Of a DNA stretch of 64,000 nucleotides, positions 10,419-21,977 are shown in pieces; positions within the stretch are counted from its first letter, which is position 1; each line of letters begins with the position of its first letter. Both the position numbers and the translations under genes were made by a program. Location: the NCBI RefSeq assembly GCF_030704535.1, contig NC_081822.1, forward strand, positions 29,533,001 to 29,597,000. The letters run 5' to 3'. Source of the stretch: Vitis vinifera. Its lineage: Eukaryota; Streptophyta; Magnoliopsida; Vitales; Vitaceae. A model generated the notes under the pieces. It made no database searches. It worked only from the letters and a program-made list of their open reading frames with translations, and was not told where the DNA came from.

Positions 10419-12174
10419 TGATGGGAGTAATCAACAAAATTTATAACCTATATCACCATGCACTAGGATAGCATAAGCTAGTATAGCATAGTGGCTCTAG
10501 GATTGTTCACTGGGAAGGGTTTTCAACTTACAACTGATACCAATTCAAAGTTGAATTGGTGCCTTTTCATTTCAAGGTTAGTTTCAAAAGAAAACATAAA
10601 CTTTGGTTGAAAAAGGGTTGGTTTCAAGCTAACTACAAAGAAAGTGATGGGAATTACTTTATAAAGAAAAACATTCCTTGGAGGTTCAGGTGCACAGGGG
10701 AGGTTCCTCATGCAAAAACAGAGCTTCGGTCACTTGGTTCATTTCCTCACATTAGAGAATTAACATATAGTCAATTCTCTAATCAGTATTGTACAGATGC
10801 ATCCCTTAAATGGATTTCAGCTTTAATTCCCTCTCACTGATGCAACTTGCAATGGCTCGTGCCTCTCACCTAGCATTTTCCATTCAAGGTGATCATTAAC
10901 CTTGAACTTCCCTTCTCAAGCTCGCAAGAGATAACTAATGGATGTCTCCTCAGAGTCCAAAAGCTTACCAAGTGTTGGCAATTCTAGAAAATCCTACCTT
11001 CAGGTCACCTCCCAAAAGCTCGCAAGAGGTAAACTAGTGCATCTCCATGGACGGAGATCACTTGCCTTACCAAGTGTTGGCTCAGGGGAATTAAAGGCGT
11101 TTTAAGTTAACTAAAAACATAGAAATCATAAACGGGTTACACTTTCTTTTCATTAACAGCTGAAACAACAAAACTACCAATTCTTACATTCGGCCCTTTC
11201 CCCGGCTACCTTAGCTCCAAGAAACAAAAATCCTAGTCACCCATCCTCTGAAAAAACATCTTCAGAGCTTGTTTGGCTAGTGAATGAAAAATACAATCAA
11301 AGTGAGAAGGTAAGGCAGAGCAAAGCTCTGTGTTTTACTTCCTTTCAAACTATACAAAAAGTTGATTCTCTGAGAACAAGCTCCCGATATTGATAAAATG
11401 AAAATTACAAAACAATATATAAGAGGTTGTTTACCCTTGTGTTCTTGCTTAACAACTAAGGAATCCCATAATTGGTGGATTACAAGGAGAGAATTGGGAT
11501 TTAGACATCAAATATCTGAAGCAAAATATCAAAAAATGTCGGTCGCAAATATCAGGAAGCACTCAGGAGAATTTCGCAGGCGCACAAAATGGCTGCGAAA
11601 TTTCACAGACAAACAGGATGGCTGCGAAATCATTTCGTAGCCAAAGGCCGATTTCGCAACCCTGCGAAATTGGCCTTTAGCTTGGAGTGATCTGCTTCCA
11701 ATGGCTCTAACTTCTTCATTTCAACTCCGATTCATGAACCGTTTGAAGCATTAGATTGTTGACTTCCTAATCTTCGAAACGAATATAGCATGTATAAATT
11801 GGACTTCAGGAAGTGCTCCAAAAGTGGCTAAAATGACTATCATCAAGAATGCTTCATGATAGATATTTTCTTTACTTCCCCTCCTTGCATTCCGGATTGC
11901 TTATGGCAAAGGACTTTAAAGCTTCAAAGCTTTGGCTCTTTATGTTTCTGAGCTTTCCATTGCTTTGCCAAGGATTCCAAATAACTCTCCTCAAACTTGG
12001 ATTGCTTTGGTGATCAAATTACTAACAAAAACACCAAAACTTATACAAAGTGATTAGAAGTGATTGCAAAGGTCCTTAATATGTTAATTGGGTTAAAAGG
12101 TAACAACTACTACTCAAAAGTGTTTAAAAGAGTTAATTACAAGCTATCAAATAGCCCTTTTTGAGTAGTAATCA
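10419..12174 (-). repeat. 3' LTR of an Athila-like retrotransposon
   Basis: On the minus strand the LTR starts TGATTACTACTCAAAAAGGG at 12174, directly after a G-run polypurine tract, and ends near 10419 (CCCATCA). The left end is placed by comparison with a second copy at about 49002-50364, which aligns from about 10428. It is about 1756 bp long. It holds CTGCGAAAT/ATTTCGCAG motifs at about 11565-11665 that recur in 15470-15900. The open frames inside are not coding. Confidence 0.65.
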
Positions 12175-12190
12175 CTCCCCCCAACCGACA
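12175..12190 (-). other. Polypurine tract of the Athila-like element
   Basis: On the minus strand the tract reads TCGGTTGGGGGGAG and abuts the LTR start. It fixes the minus orientation and shows that 12190 rightward is internal sequence. Confidence 0.6.
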
Positions 12191-13620
12191 TATTGCTAGT
12201 CCCTTAGCAATGAAGGAGAGAAAAATAAAAATAAAAAGTACTATAATTTAAAACATCATGCTGATCACTTCAAAAAATTTTAAGTGGCATGATGATCAAA
12301 CTCTCACATGGGACATTAAAGATATAAAACTCAAATTTCAACAAGAGTTATCAAATACTTTACCTAATCATAATTCATAAAGAGAAGGTATTATGCAAAT
12401 TGAAGCTTTAAAGTCATTTCTACTTCCAAAGGACTCAAACTTACTCTTCCACAAGAATCTAAGTGTTACTTGATAGCTTCCGAAAATAGTATGTGAAACT
12501 AATCTCTCCCCCCAACCTAGTTCTTTTTCAACACTTAGCAAACTGACCAAATTCAATAGGCTAAGAACGCACCCTTTTATTTTACAATTCTTTTCACTGT
12601 AGGAGTACGAGGCTTAAGGGTATTCTTTCCTAAATTGTCCATGTAATGGGGGTCCATCGATGACTCCCAACCAATTAAGGTTTAGGGCATCAAGTTTTAA
12701 GGATCTTTCAACCACTAACTCCTCGGATTTTACCCCGGACTTTTGAGAATAAATTTTAATACCCAAGCACCTACAGTATGTTAAACTCCACCTATCCACC
12801 CTTGTAACGAGCATTGAGGTCGGTGACTCCCAACCAATTAAGGCTTAGGGCACCAGGTTTTAAAGATTTTCACCATATACCCCTCAGACCTTGCTCGGGT
12901 TTCAAGGCAAGCAAACATTTTTTCTTTGTTTTTTTTTTTTTTTTTTTCAAAGACTCATTGGCCTTTTACAAGGTGTCCCAACACTATAAAATGAGGTCAA
13001 AGGTACCAAGTCTAAATTTTCCTAAGTCAAGAGGGAAATAGTTTCTCATCTTATAATCGGAACCTATTGTGCACAGTGTGTGAATAGGTTAAAGTGGAAG
13101 AACTAAGGTTGAATTCAATAGAAGTTTCAACAATTCATCAACTTTAGTAAGCATAATACAAACTCTAAGTCAAGTAAAAACAAAGATTCGATTTCTCTTA
13201 TTTTAATTTGCTAATTTTTCCTTAATAACCATGGAGAAAAATTTTAAAATTAAACAAAAAATTTTAAAATTAAACAAAAATAAACTAAATTACCAAAATA
13301 CTTAGTATTAACAATAAAAACTTCCTTCCTCAACTGTCCCCCCCAACCAAGCTGAACATTGTCCTCAATGTGGTATGAGCGATTGAAATTACAGAGAGGA
13401 AGTGGTGCTTCCTGAGTGATATGAAGTTCTAGTAGATTAGGAGAAACCACATGTTTCAAAAACAAGAACGGATATGAGTAGAGGAATAAAAATAAAATAA
13501 TACCAAGAGTACGCAAAAATGATAGATTTGTATTACTTCATGAAAGTACACTATAGAGGAAAACAAGTAATACAACCAATCCCAATATAACATATCAAAA
13601 GCATGGGATTACCAGTGCTA
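12191..13620 (-). other. 3' untranslated region of the Athila-like element
   Basis: No gene is seen. A direct repeat starting GACTCCCAACCAATTAAGG occurs at about 12660 and again at about 12826, each copy about 85-90 bp. A T-run lies at 12929-12947. The sequence ends at a minus-strand ORF remnant, which places it between the last ORF and the 3' LTR. Confidence 0.5.
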
Positions 13621-15293
13621 CTATAATACAAAAATGCATAAAGAAAATACATAAAGTAAACTATGGAAATGATCAGATGGATGGAGGATGATGATGTGAA
13701 GATAATGGCTCAGGTGGATGTCTCTGTGTCTCCTGCAGTCGGCTCTGTGGGCTCTAAGGGGGCGCATCTGGTGCTCAGGAGCTGATGGAATACCCAGATG
13801 GTGCTGAATCTGCCTCAGGATGGCAGTATGCTGAGTCTGAGTGGCAATAACCTGCTCCTGATGAGCACGAAGAGCTGTCATCTCCTGAGTAAGGATGCTC
13901 TGAGAAGTGGTCAATGCCTGCAAAGTGTGACATAGAGCTCTATACTCGAAAATGGATATGGTAGTCCTAGGCTCAAATGAAGAAGAGGGCTCTGATGTAG
14001 CTGGAATAACAGGAGGAAGCCGTGGTGTGGCAGGAGAAGCAGAGGGTGCAACCTCAGGTATAGGCTCTGTAGAGGGCACTGTAGGAGCAGGTGCTCTCTT
14101 GCCAGTTGGTGTCTCTATGGGCTGTGGCTCCTATGGCTGCTCTAGATGTGGAATCTTTGGATGCTCTACTCCAGCTGGGGCTCCCGGCTCTGCACTATAG
14201 GCTGTCATATTCGTCCATTTGTCGAGAGTGAATATCTCTCGGCAAATGCGTTTGCGCTCAAGTTGAGGCTCAGATGGATACCCCAAGTGCTCCAGAATCT
14301 GACATAACAATCTGGGGAACAGAAGTGGAATAGCATCGGCTCTGAGCAGTTTCTTCTTATGGACTTTCTCTTCAAAGTACAGAAGAGCAGCCATAATGAG
14401 ATGATGAGGGCCAAAGAAGAATCCCTCAGATATCCGGAACAATGCCTCTAGCAAAACTCCTCTCCTCTACACCCAGTGCTGAAGTGGAAAGATGTTATGG
14501 CGCAGTAGTGCATCTATGAAAAACATGCTAGGAGGGAGCTCCTTCCTCAACAGATACTGGTGTGTGGATGCCTCTCTAGACAGAATACGAACTATCTCGC
14601 TCTGGGAAGGATGAGTCCAGACTCGATAATCCTCTGGACTGGCTGGCTCGTAGGGAATACGCAATGCCTCTGCTATGTGTCTAGCTCCCAGAATACCATG
14701 ACGTCCGTCTATGGTGAAGTGGATGACAGTAGGATTTCGGACATGGTGTGTGGTCATGGATTGATAAAAATCCATTGCTACACGGGGATAGAAAAAATCC
14801 CTGGGAGTCAGCAAATGTTCCATATGATACATCTGGAGCAGATGGAAGGAGTCCCTAAGCTCGGGCTGAAGTCTGAAAGTGGCTACGTCAAAACAGAGCT
14901 CGGAGTGGAATGACTTAGCCCTGCAGTCCAAATTACCCTCAATGGGCGCTAAGTGAGCATGGGACGCCTAATAAGCACCTCAGGAGCCATGCCGGAGGGA
15001 ATATGAGAATCTGTAGTCTGTGGCTGAGCCGGCTGAGGCTCTAAGGATGGCTTTTCTGGCTCTGATAAATCAATTAAGGCTGGTTCAGATACCTTGGCTT
15101 TTTTCTTGGGTGGCTGGCTACTTGCCCTTGTCTGATAGCGCCTGACCGGATGACTCATCGGTGCGTCCTCAACTGGAGGTGGGACGCGCGGTGGTCGCGG
15201 AGGCTCGGATGTGGAGCCTTGGACAGGGGTCTTTGGGGCAGCTCTCTTGTGGCTTGACAGAGAGGAGGACTTAGCTCCTCGGGTTCTTGCCAT
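13621..15293 (-). pseudogene. Extra (env-position) ORF of the Athila-like element, decayed
   Basis: Read leftward from an ATG at 15293 (MARTRGAKSSS...). The first part (to 14949) is basic and rich in Pro and Ser, and ends in a nuclear-signal-like PPKKKAKV. A shift near 14940 leads into a second frame. That frame covers a globular region (14931 to about 14131, with motifs such as FHSELCF, YHMEHLLTPRDFF and HWV-RRGVLLEALF), then a proline-rich stretch and a Gln-rich coiled-coil-like tail down to about 13690. Stops near 14466 and 14130 both fit CAG to TAG. The protein style matches the family called putative plant transposon protein, found in Athila-type elements in the position of an envelope gene. 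Its role is unknown. No gag, reverse transcriptase or integrase is seen with it, so the element is non-autonomous or deleted. Confidence 0.65.
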
Positions 15294-15464
15294 GGCTGAC
15301 CGGAGGAAATGGACGGAGGTGCAAGTGGCCGAGGTTCAGATAAGAGGGAGAAGATGGAAGGTTGCTCTGGTTTTGGGTTTACTCCGGCACTTGTTTGAAG
15401 TTCAAATGATCGGTTTTATTAGAAATTTGGAATTTATACCATTAAAAATTGGATGCCAAGAGTC

Positions 15465-15905
15465 GTTTTAATTTTCGCAGAGGAGGGCGGATTTCGCAAC
15501 GAATGGGCATTTTCGTAGAGGAAGCCCCTTTTCACAGCCCATTTCGCAGATGCGAAATAGGGTTACTGTGCTGCGAAATGGCACTCGTGTGCCAAAGGGG
15601 TGTTTCGCAGCTACGAAACACCCTGCGAAATGGGGCTATGGCTGCGAAAATTGGAGATTTCACGCTTTGGGGATTTCGCAGCTACGAAATGGAGTTACTG
15701 TGCTGCGAAATGGCACTCGTGTGCCAAGAGGGGGTTTCGCAGAGGGGTGTGTTGGGCTGTGAAATCATTTCGCAGCGGAGGGCTATTTTCGCAGCCAACC
15801 CTCGATTTCGCAGCGGGCACCTAAGGGCTGCGAAATCATTTCGCAGCCGATGGCCATTTTCGTAAGGGCCTATTTTGGGCTGCGAAATTTCGCAGACCAC
15901 TGAAA
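15465..15905 (-). repeat. Cluster of TTTCGCAG/CTGCGAAA palindromic motifs in the Athila-like element
   Basis: About 18 copies of TTTCGCA or its complement lie within 440 bp, in both orientations and often back to back as CTGCGAAAT-C-ATTTCGCAG. The longest, at 15826-15848, is a 23-bp palindrome with one central base. The same motif is in the LTR at 11565-11665. The region lies just upstream of the extra ORF. The open frames on both strands here come from the repeat itself and are not genes. Confidence 0.75.
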
Positions 15906-16322
15906 TTTCTTAGATCTGAGCTCCTTTTGGCTCCCTAAGACCTTCCTTCATTTTCTTTGCAATTCCTCCTACAAAAGATCATTCAAAAAGATGAAGTTAC
16001 ATATAATTAACAAAACTTCAGACCAAAATTAAAATCAAAAAAATTAATAAAGCTTTCAAAATAAACTTAAACAAAAATATGGACTTTGGTGAAACCAAGC
16101 CCATCTAACCCTTTTCTGATTAGGCTTTTTGTGGCTCAAGGAGGTTGATTTCCTCCTTCTCTTGCTTGAATGACTCTAAATATTTTTATTAAAACACTCA
16201 CATATTTTTAATAAATATAAAATCAAAATAATATAATAATTTTATTTAAAAAAATTAAAGTAAAATACTTTAAATCAAACAATATAGTTATATATATATA
16301 TATATATATAAATTAATGTTAA
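15906..16322. other. Probable internal or flanking remnant of the Athila-like element, no gene
   Basis: AT-rich sequence with no coding frame, ending in a TA-repeat at 16291-16312. No 5' LTR or primer binding site of the minus-strand element is recognised, so its right-hand boundary is unknown. Confidence 0.4.
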
Positions 16323-16738
16323 AGTTGTAGTTGGTGACTATGACTTTCACTACTTTTGAAAATAGTCAAAGCCGTAGTCACCAACTACGGTTTTAAACTT
16401 AAAGTTAAAACCGTGGTTTGTGATTACGGTTTTGACCATTTTTAAAAAATGAAACCATAATCATCAATTACGGTTTTATGATATGACAATCTACGTGACA
16501 CAAACGCACTAAATCGGACATTATTTTGAAAACTGGTTTACTTTATAGAATTTTTTTTTTAAATGTTCCATTTTGGGTCAAAACTCCAGCCAAAGGATGG
16601 ACTGTATTAGAGGGTGGGACGGCTGATGGGCAAGATCATAGTAACAACCTTGCCACATGGACAATTTTTCTTTTTGCCATAAAATGCTCTTTTTTAGGCA
16701 CAAATTAGTTCATGGAAAAAACTAACGTTTGTTGTAGT
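16323..16738. mobile_element. Palindrome-bearing DNA transposon remnant, possibly CACTA-like
   Basis: Four imperfect palindromes with 5-nt centres lie at about 16327-16490. Examples are GTAGT-TGGTG-ACTAT, CCGTAGT-CACCA-ACTACGG and AAACCATAAT-CATCA-ATTACGGTTT. The first two together form a larger hairpin of about 29-bp arms (16327-16390). At 16726-16738 the sequence ends GTTTGTTGTAGTG, the form of a CACTA right terminus. No matching left terminus or duplication was found, so the class is tentative. Confidence 0.35.
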
Positions 16739-17450
16739 GTGTAGGTGACATTCAGCCAACCGTGGTTACTGTTAGCATTGGTGGCGTAGACTTCACCGTT
16801 GACCAGTGGTTCAAGAGTGACTGGCCTTTCATCCATGCTCCGAAAGAGAGAGAAAATTGCAGGGAAAGAGAAAGGACAGAGGAATCGGTGAGGAAGTTGC
16901 GGGGTTTTGAGGTCTTTGGTGTGGCCATGACAGCAATGGGGCATGGGTCCTGGCAGCTTAGGATGAGCTGTCTTACTGCTAGATTATGGGCCGGCAGAGG
17001 GCTGTTAGGGACGGCTGGTGGCAGCTACACTAAGGTTATGGGTTGATACGAGGGGCTGTGTTGAGGTGTGCCAAAAAAGAAGCATGATTTTGTAGCAGGA
17101 GTGATAGCGGATGGGTGAAAGGATATATATCTTGGGCAGCCAAAAGATGGGTGATAGCTGATGAGCTTAAATCAGGGAGCAGCTACTATTATTATGGGCA
17201 CGTAGCTACTATTGGCATGATCTGTGCATGTGCAGTGATGCGTTCAGTGTGTCCATGTGCACAGTATTCTTTTACTCTCTCTTGTGTTTCTCAATGTCCC
17301 TTTTTTCTTTTGGACTTATTCTTTTGTACTTATTGCTTTTGTCTAAGACTAAAAACTTTATGCTGTGGAAAAAGAGAATATCATTTCCTCCATGATAATG
17401 AAACTTTGGAATTAATTTATTTTTTTTCAGAGTAGTTTGCTTGTCACGCC
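16739..17450. other. Upstream flank of the immune receptor gene
   Basis: Unique-looking sequence of moderate GC content without a convincing coding frame; the short frames at 16762-17046 and 17115-17435 match no family I know. It should hold the promoter and 5' leader of the receptor gene that follows. Confidence 0.4.
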
Positions 17451-17460
17451 ATATATATCT
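17450..17460 (+). promoter_or_regulatory. TATA-like box upstream of the TIR-NBS-LRR gene
   Basis: ATATATATCT lies 75-85 bp before the ATG at 17535, a plausible distance for a short leader. Position and composition are the only support. Confidence 0.35.
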
Positions 17461-17534
17461 TGGTTTAGTTTAGCCTTAATCTATAGGTGCATTTTAGCTA
17501 CCAATCTTCCAACCATTCTTCTTCCAATTTTGCA

Positions 17535-20500
17535 ATGGCATGGTCTCCAACCAATCTCTCGGCATCTTCTTCTTCGTCTTCTTCCTCCCATCAATGGAAG
17601 TATGATGTCTTTCTTAGTTTCAGAGGTGAAGACACCCGCAAAAGCTTTACCGACCATCTTCACCGGGAGCTCCGTCGAAAATGGATCAAGACTTTCAGAG
17701 ATGACCAACTCAGGAGAGGCGAACAGATATCTCCAGCACTTCTCAAGGCAATCGAAGAGTCAAGGTTTTCCATCATCATTTTCTCAAAAAACTATGCTTC
17801 TTCAAGTTGGTGTTTGGATGAACTCACAAAGATTCTTGACTGCGTCGAAGTGATGGGACATACAGCTATACCGGTTTTTTATAACGTGGATCCCTCTCAT
17901 GTAAGAAAACAAACCGAGAGTTTTGCAGAAGCATTTGCCAAACATGACCATATTTACGGGGACAAGTCGGAGAAAGTGCTCAAGTGGAGAAAAGCTTTAA
18001 CTGTGGCATCCGGACTGTCTGGGTATGATTCACGAGATAGGTAATTCTACAAACTGCATTTCTTTTGCTTCTACTTGGGTCTTCTTTTCGTTTCTTTTCT
18101 TTGCTTCTTTTCCTCCTAAGCTCTGCTTAAATCTCATACTGGAAATTGAAATATGTACCAGTCAATTGGGAGAGTGCCTCATGACTCTTCTTTTATTGGC
18201 CACCATGTGTTCCCACCGACGGATTAACAAATTGACCAATTTTAACTTCATTTTGTTAAGTTATATTTACTCTACCTTCTTTTTTCAGTTGTGAATTAGA
18301 ACAAATCTCAGTATACTGCTCTAATTCTTCTATTTTTTATTTGTCTACTTAGGGCTTTTAAAAAATATGACCATGTGATTGTTCTCAATTTGAATTTTGC
18401 AGACATGAAACTGAGGTTATCGATGAGGTCGTTACCATGATTTTTAATAAATTGATTGATGCATCCTCAAGCAACATGGAGGGTCTTGTTGGGATGGGTT
18501 CTCGCTTACAGGACATGGCTCAATTATTAGATATTGGGTCAGTTGATGTTCGAATGGTAGGAATTTGGGGCATGGCTGGCATTGGTAAGAGTACTATTGC
18601 TTATCAAGTGTATAACAAAATCTATGCTCAATTTGATGAAGGTTATTGCTTTCTTCCAAATGTTAGAGAAGAATCTCAGAGGCATGGTCTAGCTTATTTA
18701 CAAGAAGAACTCCTTTCACAAATTTCAGGTGGAAATCTAAATAAAGGAAATTTCAACAGGGGAATCAATTTTATAAAAGAAAGGCTTCACTCTAGGAAGG
18801 TCCTTATTGTTCTTGATGATGTGGATATGTATGAGCAGTTGGAGGTTTTAGCAGGAAATCATGACTGGTTTGGTGCAGGAAGTCGAATTATCATAACAAC
18901 CAAAGATAAAACTTTGCTAAATATGCATGGAGTGGATGCAATTTACAATGTTGAGGGATTAAAATACAATGAAGCTCTTAAGCTCTTTTGTTGGTGTGCC
19001 TTTAAACATGACCTTCCGACAGCAGATTACATGCAGCTATGCAAGAACTTTGTAAAATATATTGAAGGCCTTCCATTAGCCATTAAAGTGTTGGGTTCTT
19101 TTGTAAAAAATAAAACCATAGATGAATGGAAGAGTGCATTGGATAAACTCAAAAGAATTCCACACAAAGATGTTCAGAAGGTGCTAAGAATAAGTTTTGA
19201 TGGATTAGACGATAATCAGAAGGATATATTTTTAGATATTGCATGCTTCTTTAAAGGGCAAGACAAAGATTTTGTTGCAAAAATACTAGAAAGTTGTGAT
19301 TTCTTTCCAGCTAATGACATAAGGGTTCTTGAAGAAAATTCTCTTATTCTTGTCTCAAATAATAAGTTATGTATGCATAATCTATTACAAGAAATGGGCT
19401 GGGAAATTGTTCGGCAAGAAAATGTTAAATACCCTGGCAAACGTAGCAGGTTGTGGTTTCATGATGAAGTAAATCATGTGCTAACAACAAATACGGTAAG
19501 ACCTAAATACCATTTTACTTGCAGTTCAACAGTTTCTACCATAAAAGATGCATTATGTTGTTTTCAAACTTCATTCCTCCAACCGCCCTTAAAAAAGTAC
19601 GAAAGAAAAAGGGTAGTTTGTTGTTTTCAGGATTTTCTTTCTTTTTAACTACTGTTTTTTCTTTTTGGTTAATTTTAGGGGACTGAAGCAGTTGAAGGCC
19701 TAGTCCTCGATTTGTCTGCTTCGAAAGAGCTACACTTCAGTGCTGGTGCCTTTACAGAGATGAACAGATTAAGAGTGCTCCGATTCTATAATGTGAAAAT
19801 GAATGGAAGCTTGGAATATTTATCTGAAAAAGAGTTATTTGATACTACTTATCATCCTTGGAGATGGAGAGCCCATGAGATACAAAGAGCTGATGAGATG
19901 CAAACTGATTGTAAATTGCATTTATCTGGAGATTTAAAATTTCTATCCAACAACTTAAGATCTCTCTATTGGCATGAATACCCTTTGAAGTCCCTTCCAT
20001 CAAATTTTCATCCAAAGAAGCTTGTTGAGCTAAATATGTGCTCTAGTCGGCTTGAACAACTATGGAAAGGAGACAAGGTAGGATTGCTCTATACATGCAT
20101 TTTTTTTCTTTAAATCAATGAATGATAAAATTTATTAAAGTGCTGTTCTTTTTTTCCCCTGATTTTTATTGACAGTCATTTGAGAAGTTGAAGTTCATCA
20201 AACTTAGCCACTCTCAATATCTAACCAGAACCCCAGACTTCTCTGGAGCCCCAAACCTTGAGAGGCTAATTCTCGAAGGTTGTACAAGTATGGTCAAGGT
20301 TCACCCATCCATTGGAGCTCTCCAGAAGCTTATTTTCCTGAATTTAGAAGGCTGCAAGAACCTCAAGAGTTTTGCAAGCAGCATCCATATGAATTCTCTT
20401 CAAATTCTTACTCTCTCTGGCTGCTCAAAACTCAAGAAGTTTCCAGAGATGCTGGAAAATATGAAGAGTTTGAGACAGCTTTTGCTTGATGAGACTGCCC

Positions 20501-21977
20501 TACGAGAACTACCTTCATCGATTGGACGCCTAAATGGGCTTGTTTTGTTGAATTTGACGAATTGTAAAAAACTTGTGAGTCTTCCACAAAGCCTTTGCAA
20601 GCTGACGTCTCTTCAGATTCTTACTCTGGCTGGTTGCTCAGAACTGAAGAAGTTGCCAGATGAGTTGGGTAGCCTACGATGTTTAGTAAATCTGAATGCA
20701 GATGGAAGTGGTATACAAGAGGTTCCACCCTCTATTACTCTTTTGACAAACCTTCAGGTATTATCATTGGCAGGATGTAAGAAAAGGAATGTGGTTTTCT
20801 CTTTATGGTCATCACCAACAGTATGTTTGCAACTGCGTTCTTTGTTGAATTTATCCTCCGTGAAAACTTTGTCCTTAAGTGACTGCAACCTATCGGAAGG
20901 AGCACTGCCCAGTGATCTTAGCTCCCTATCGTCGTTGGAAAGTTTAGATCTGAGCAAAAACAATTTCATTACCATACCTGCCAGCCTCAATAGACTTTCT
21001 CAGCTCTTGTACCTCTCCCTGTCGCACTGCAAGAGTCTTCAATCAGTGCCAGAGCTTCCATCAACCATTCAAAAAGTATATGCCGATCATTGCCCTTCCC
21101 TGGAAACCTTTTCATTAAGTGCATGTGCATCCAGAAAGTTGAACCAATTGAACTTCACATTTTCTGATTGCTTCCGACTAGTGGAGAATGAGCACAGCGA
21201 CACTGTGGGAGCTATCCTACAGGGGATTCAGCTTGCTTCATCAATACCGAAATTTGTGGATGCAAATAAGGTTTCTCTCTTTCTCACTGAGTGAATATTT
21301 GTTTGCCTAGGCTAAGTATTCTTGAAACATAATTTAATATCGTTTTAATCAATTGAGGGAATCCCACAAAATAATCTTTGTATACTAATCGAAGAATGTT
21401 TCTTTACATTTTCATGATGCAGGGTTCCCCTGTTCCATATAATGACTTCCATGTTATTGTTCCTGGAAGTAGCATTCCAGAGTGGTTCATCCATCAGAAT
21501 ATGGGGTCTTCAGTAACTGTAGAGCTGCCTCCACATTGGTACAATGCCAAGTTGATGGGATTGGCTGTTTGTGCTGTTTTCCACGCAGACCCCATTGATT
21601 GGGGTTATTTACAATATTCTCTGTATCGTGGAGAGCACAAATATGATTCATACATGCTTCAAACGTGGAGTCCAATGAAAGGTGACCACGTGTGGTTTGG
21701 GTATCAATCACTTGTTGGACAGGAGGATGACCGCATGTGGTTCGGGGAGCGGAGCGGCACTCTGAAGATTTTGTTTTCTGGACATTGCATAAAGTCGTGT
21801 ATAGTATGTGTGCAGCCTGAAGTAGTGGTGAAAAAGTGTGGGGTTCGTCTAGCATATGAGCAAGGGGATAAAGATGGAGAGTGCAGCTTTCCTTATGGCA
21901 CCATCTGGCTTGGAGAAGGGCATGAATCTGAAAGCCCTCTGCCCATAACCAAACACCCAGTACATCACTTGTGCTAA
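17535..21977 (+). CDS. TIR-NBS-LRR (TNL) immune receptor, C-JID type
   Basis: Intracellular receptor of plant immunity. Its TIR domain is expected to be an NADase that signals when the receptor detects a pathogen effector. Exons are 17535-18040, 18403-19495, 19679-20077, 20176-21270 and 21423-21977. All junctions are GT-AG and in phase, giving 1215 aa. The start is the ATG before AWSPTNLS; upstream in-frame codons lack an ATG. The TIR (about 20-165) has YDVFLSFRGEDTR and the Glu of WCLDEL. NB-ARC motifs are P-loop GMAGIGKST (225-233), kinase-2 KVLIVLDDVD (301-310), GLPLA (391-395) and IFLDIACFFKG. The MHD motif reads MHN (493-495), an Asp-to-Asn change. Exons 3 and 4 encode leucine-rich repeats. 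Exon 5 has the C-JID domain (VPGSSIPEWF). A donor (GTAAGC at 21982) just after the stop suggests a 3' UTR intron ending at 23535. Confidence 0.9.

Noticed and set aside
8809..12174. A DNA transposon with 78-bp terminal inverted repeats
   Set aside because: No target duplication is visible, and the right edge abuts a polypurine tract and internal retroelement sequence, so an LTR edge explains it better.
15449..15900. Four overlapping open frames on both strands (up to 138 codons)
   Set aside because: They are read from the CTGCGAAAT/ATTTCGCAG repeat, which lacks stops in several frames. No protein family is seen.
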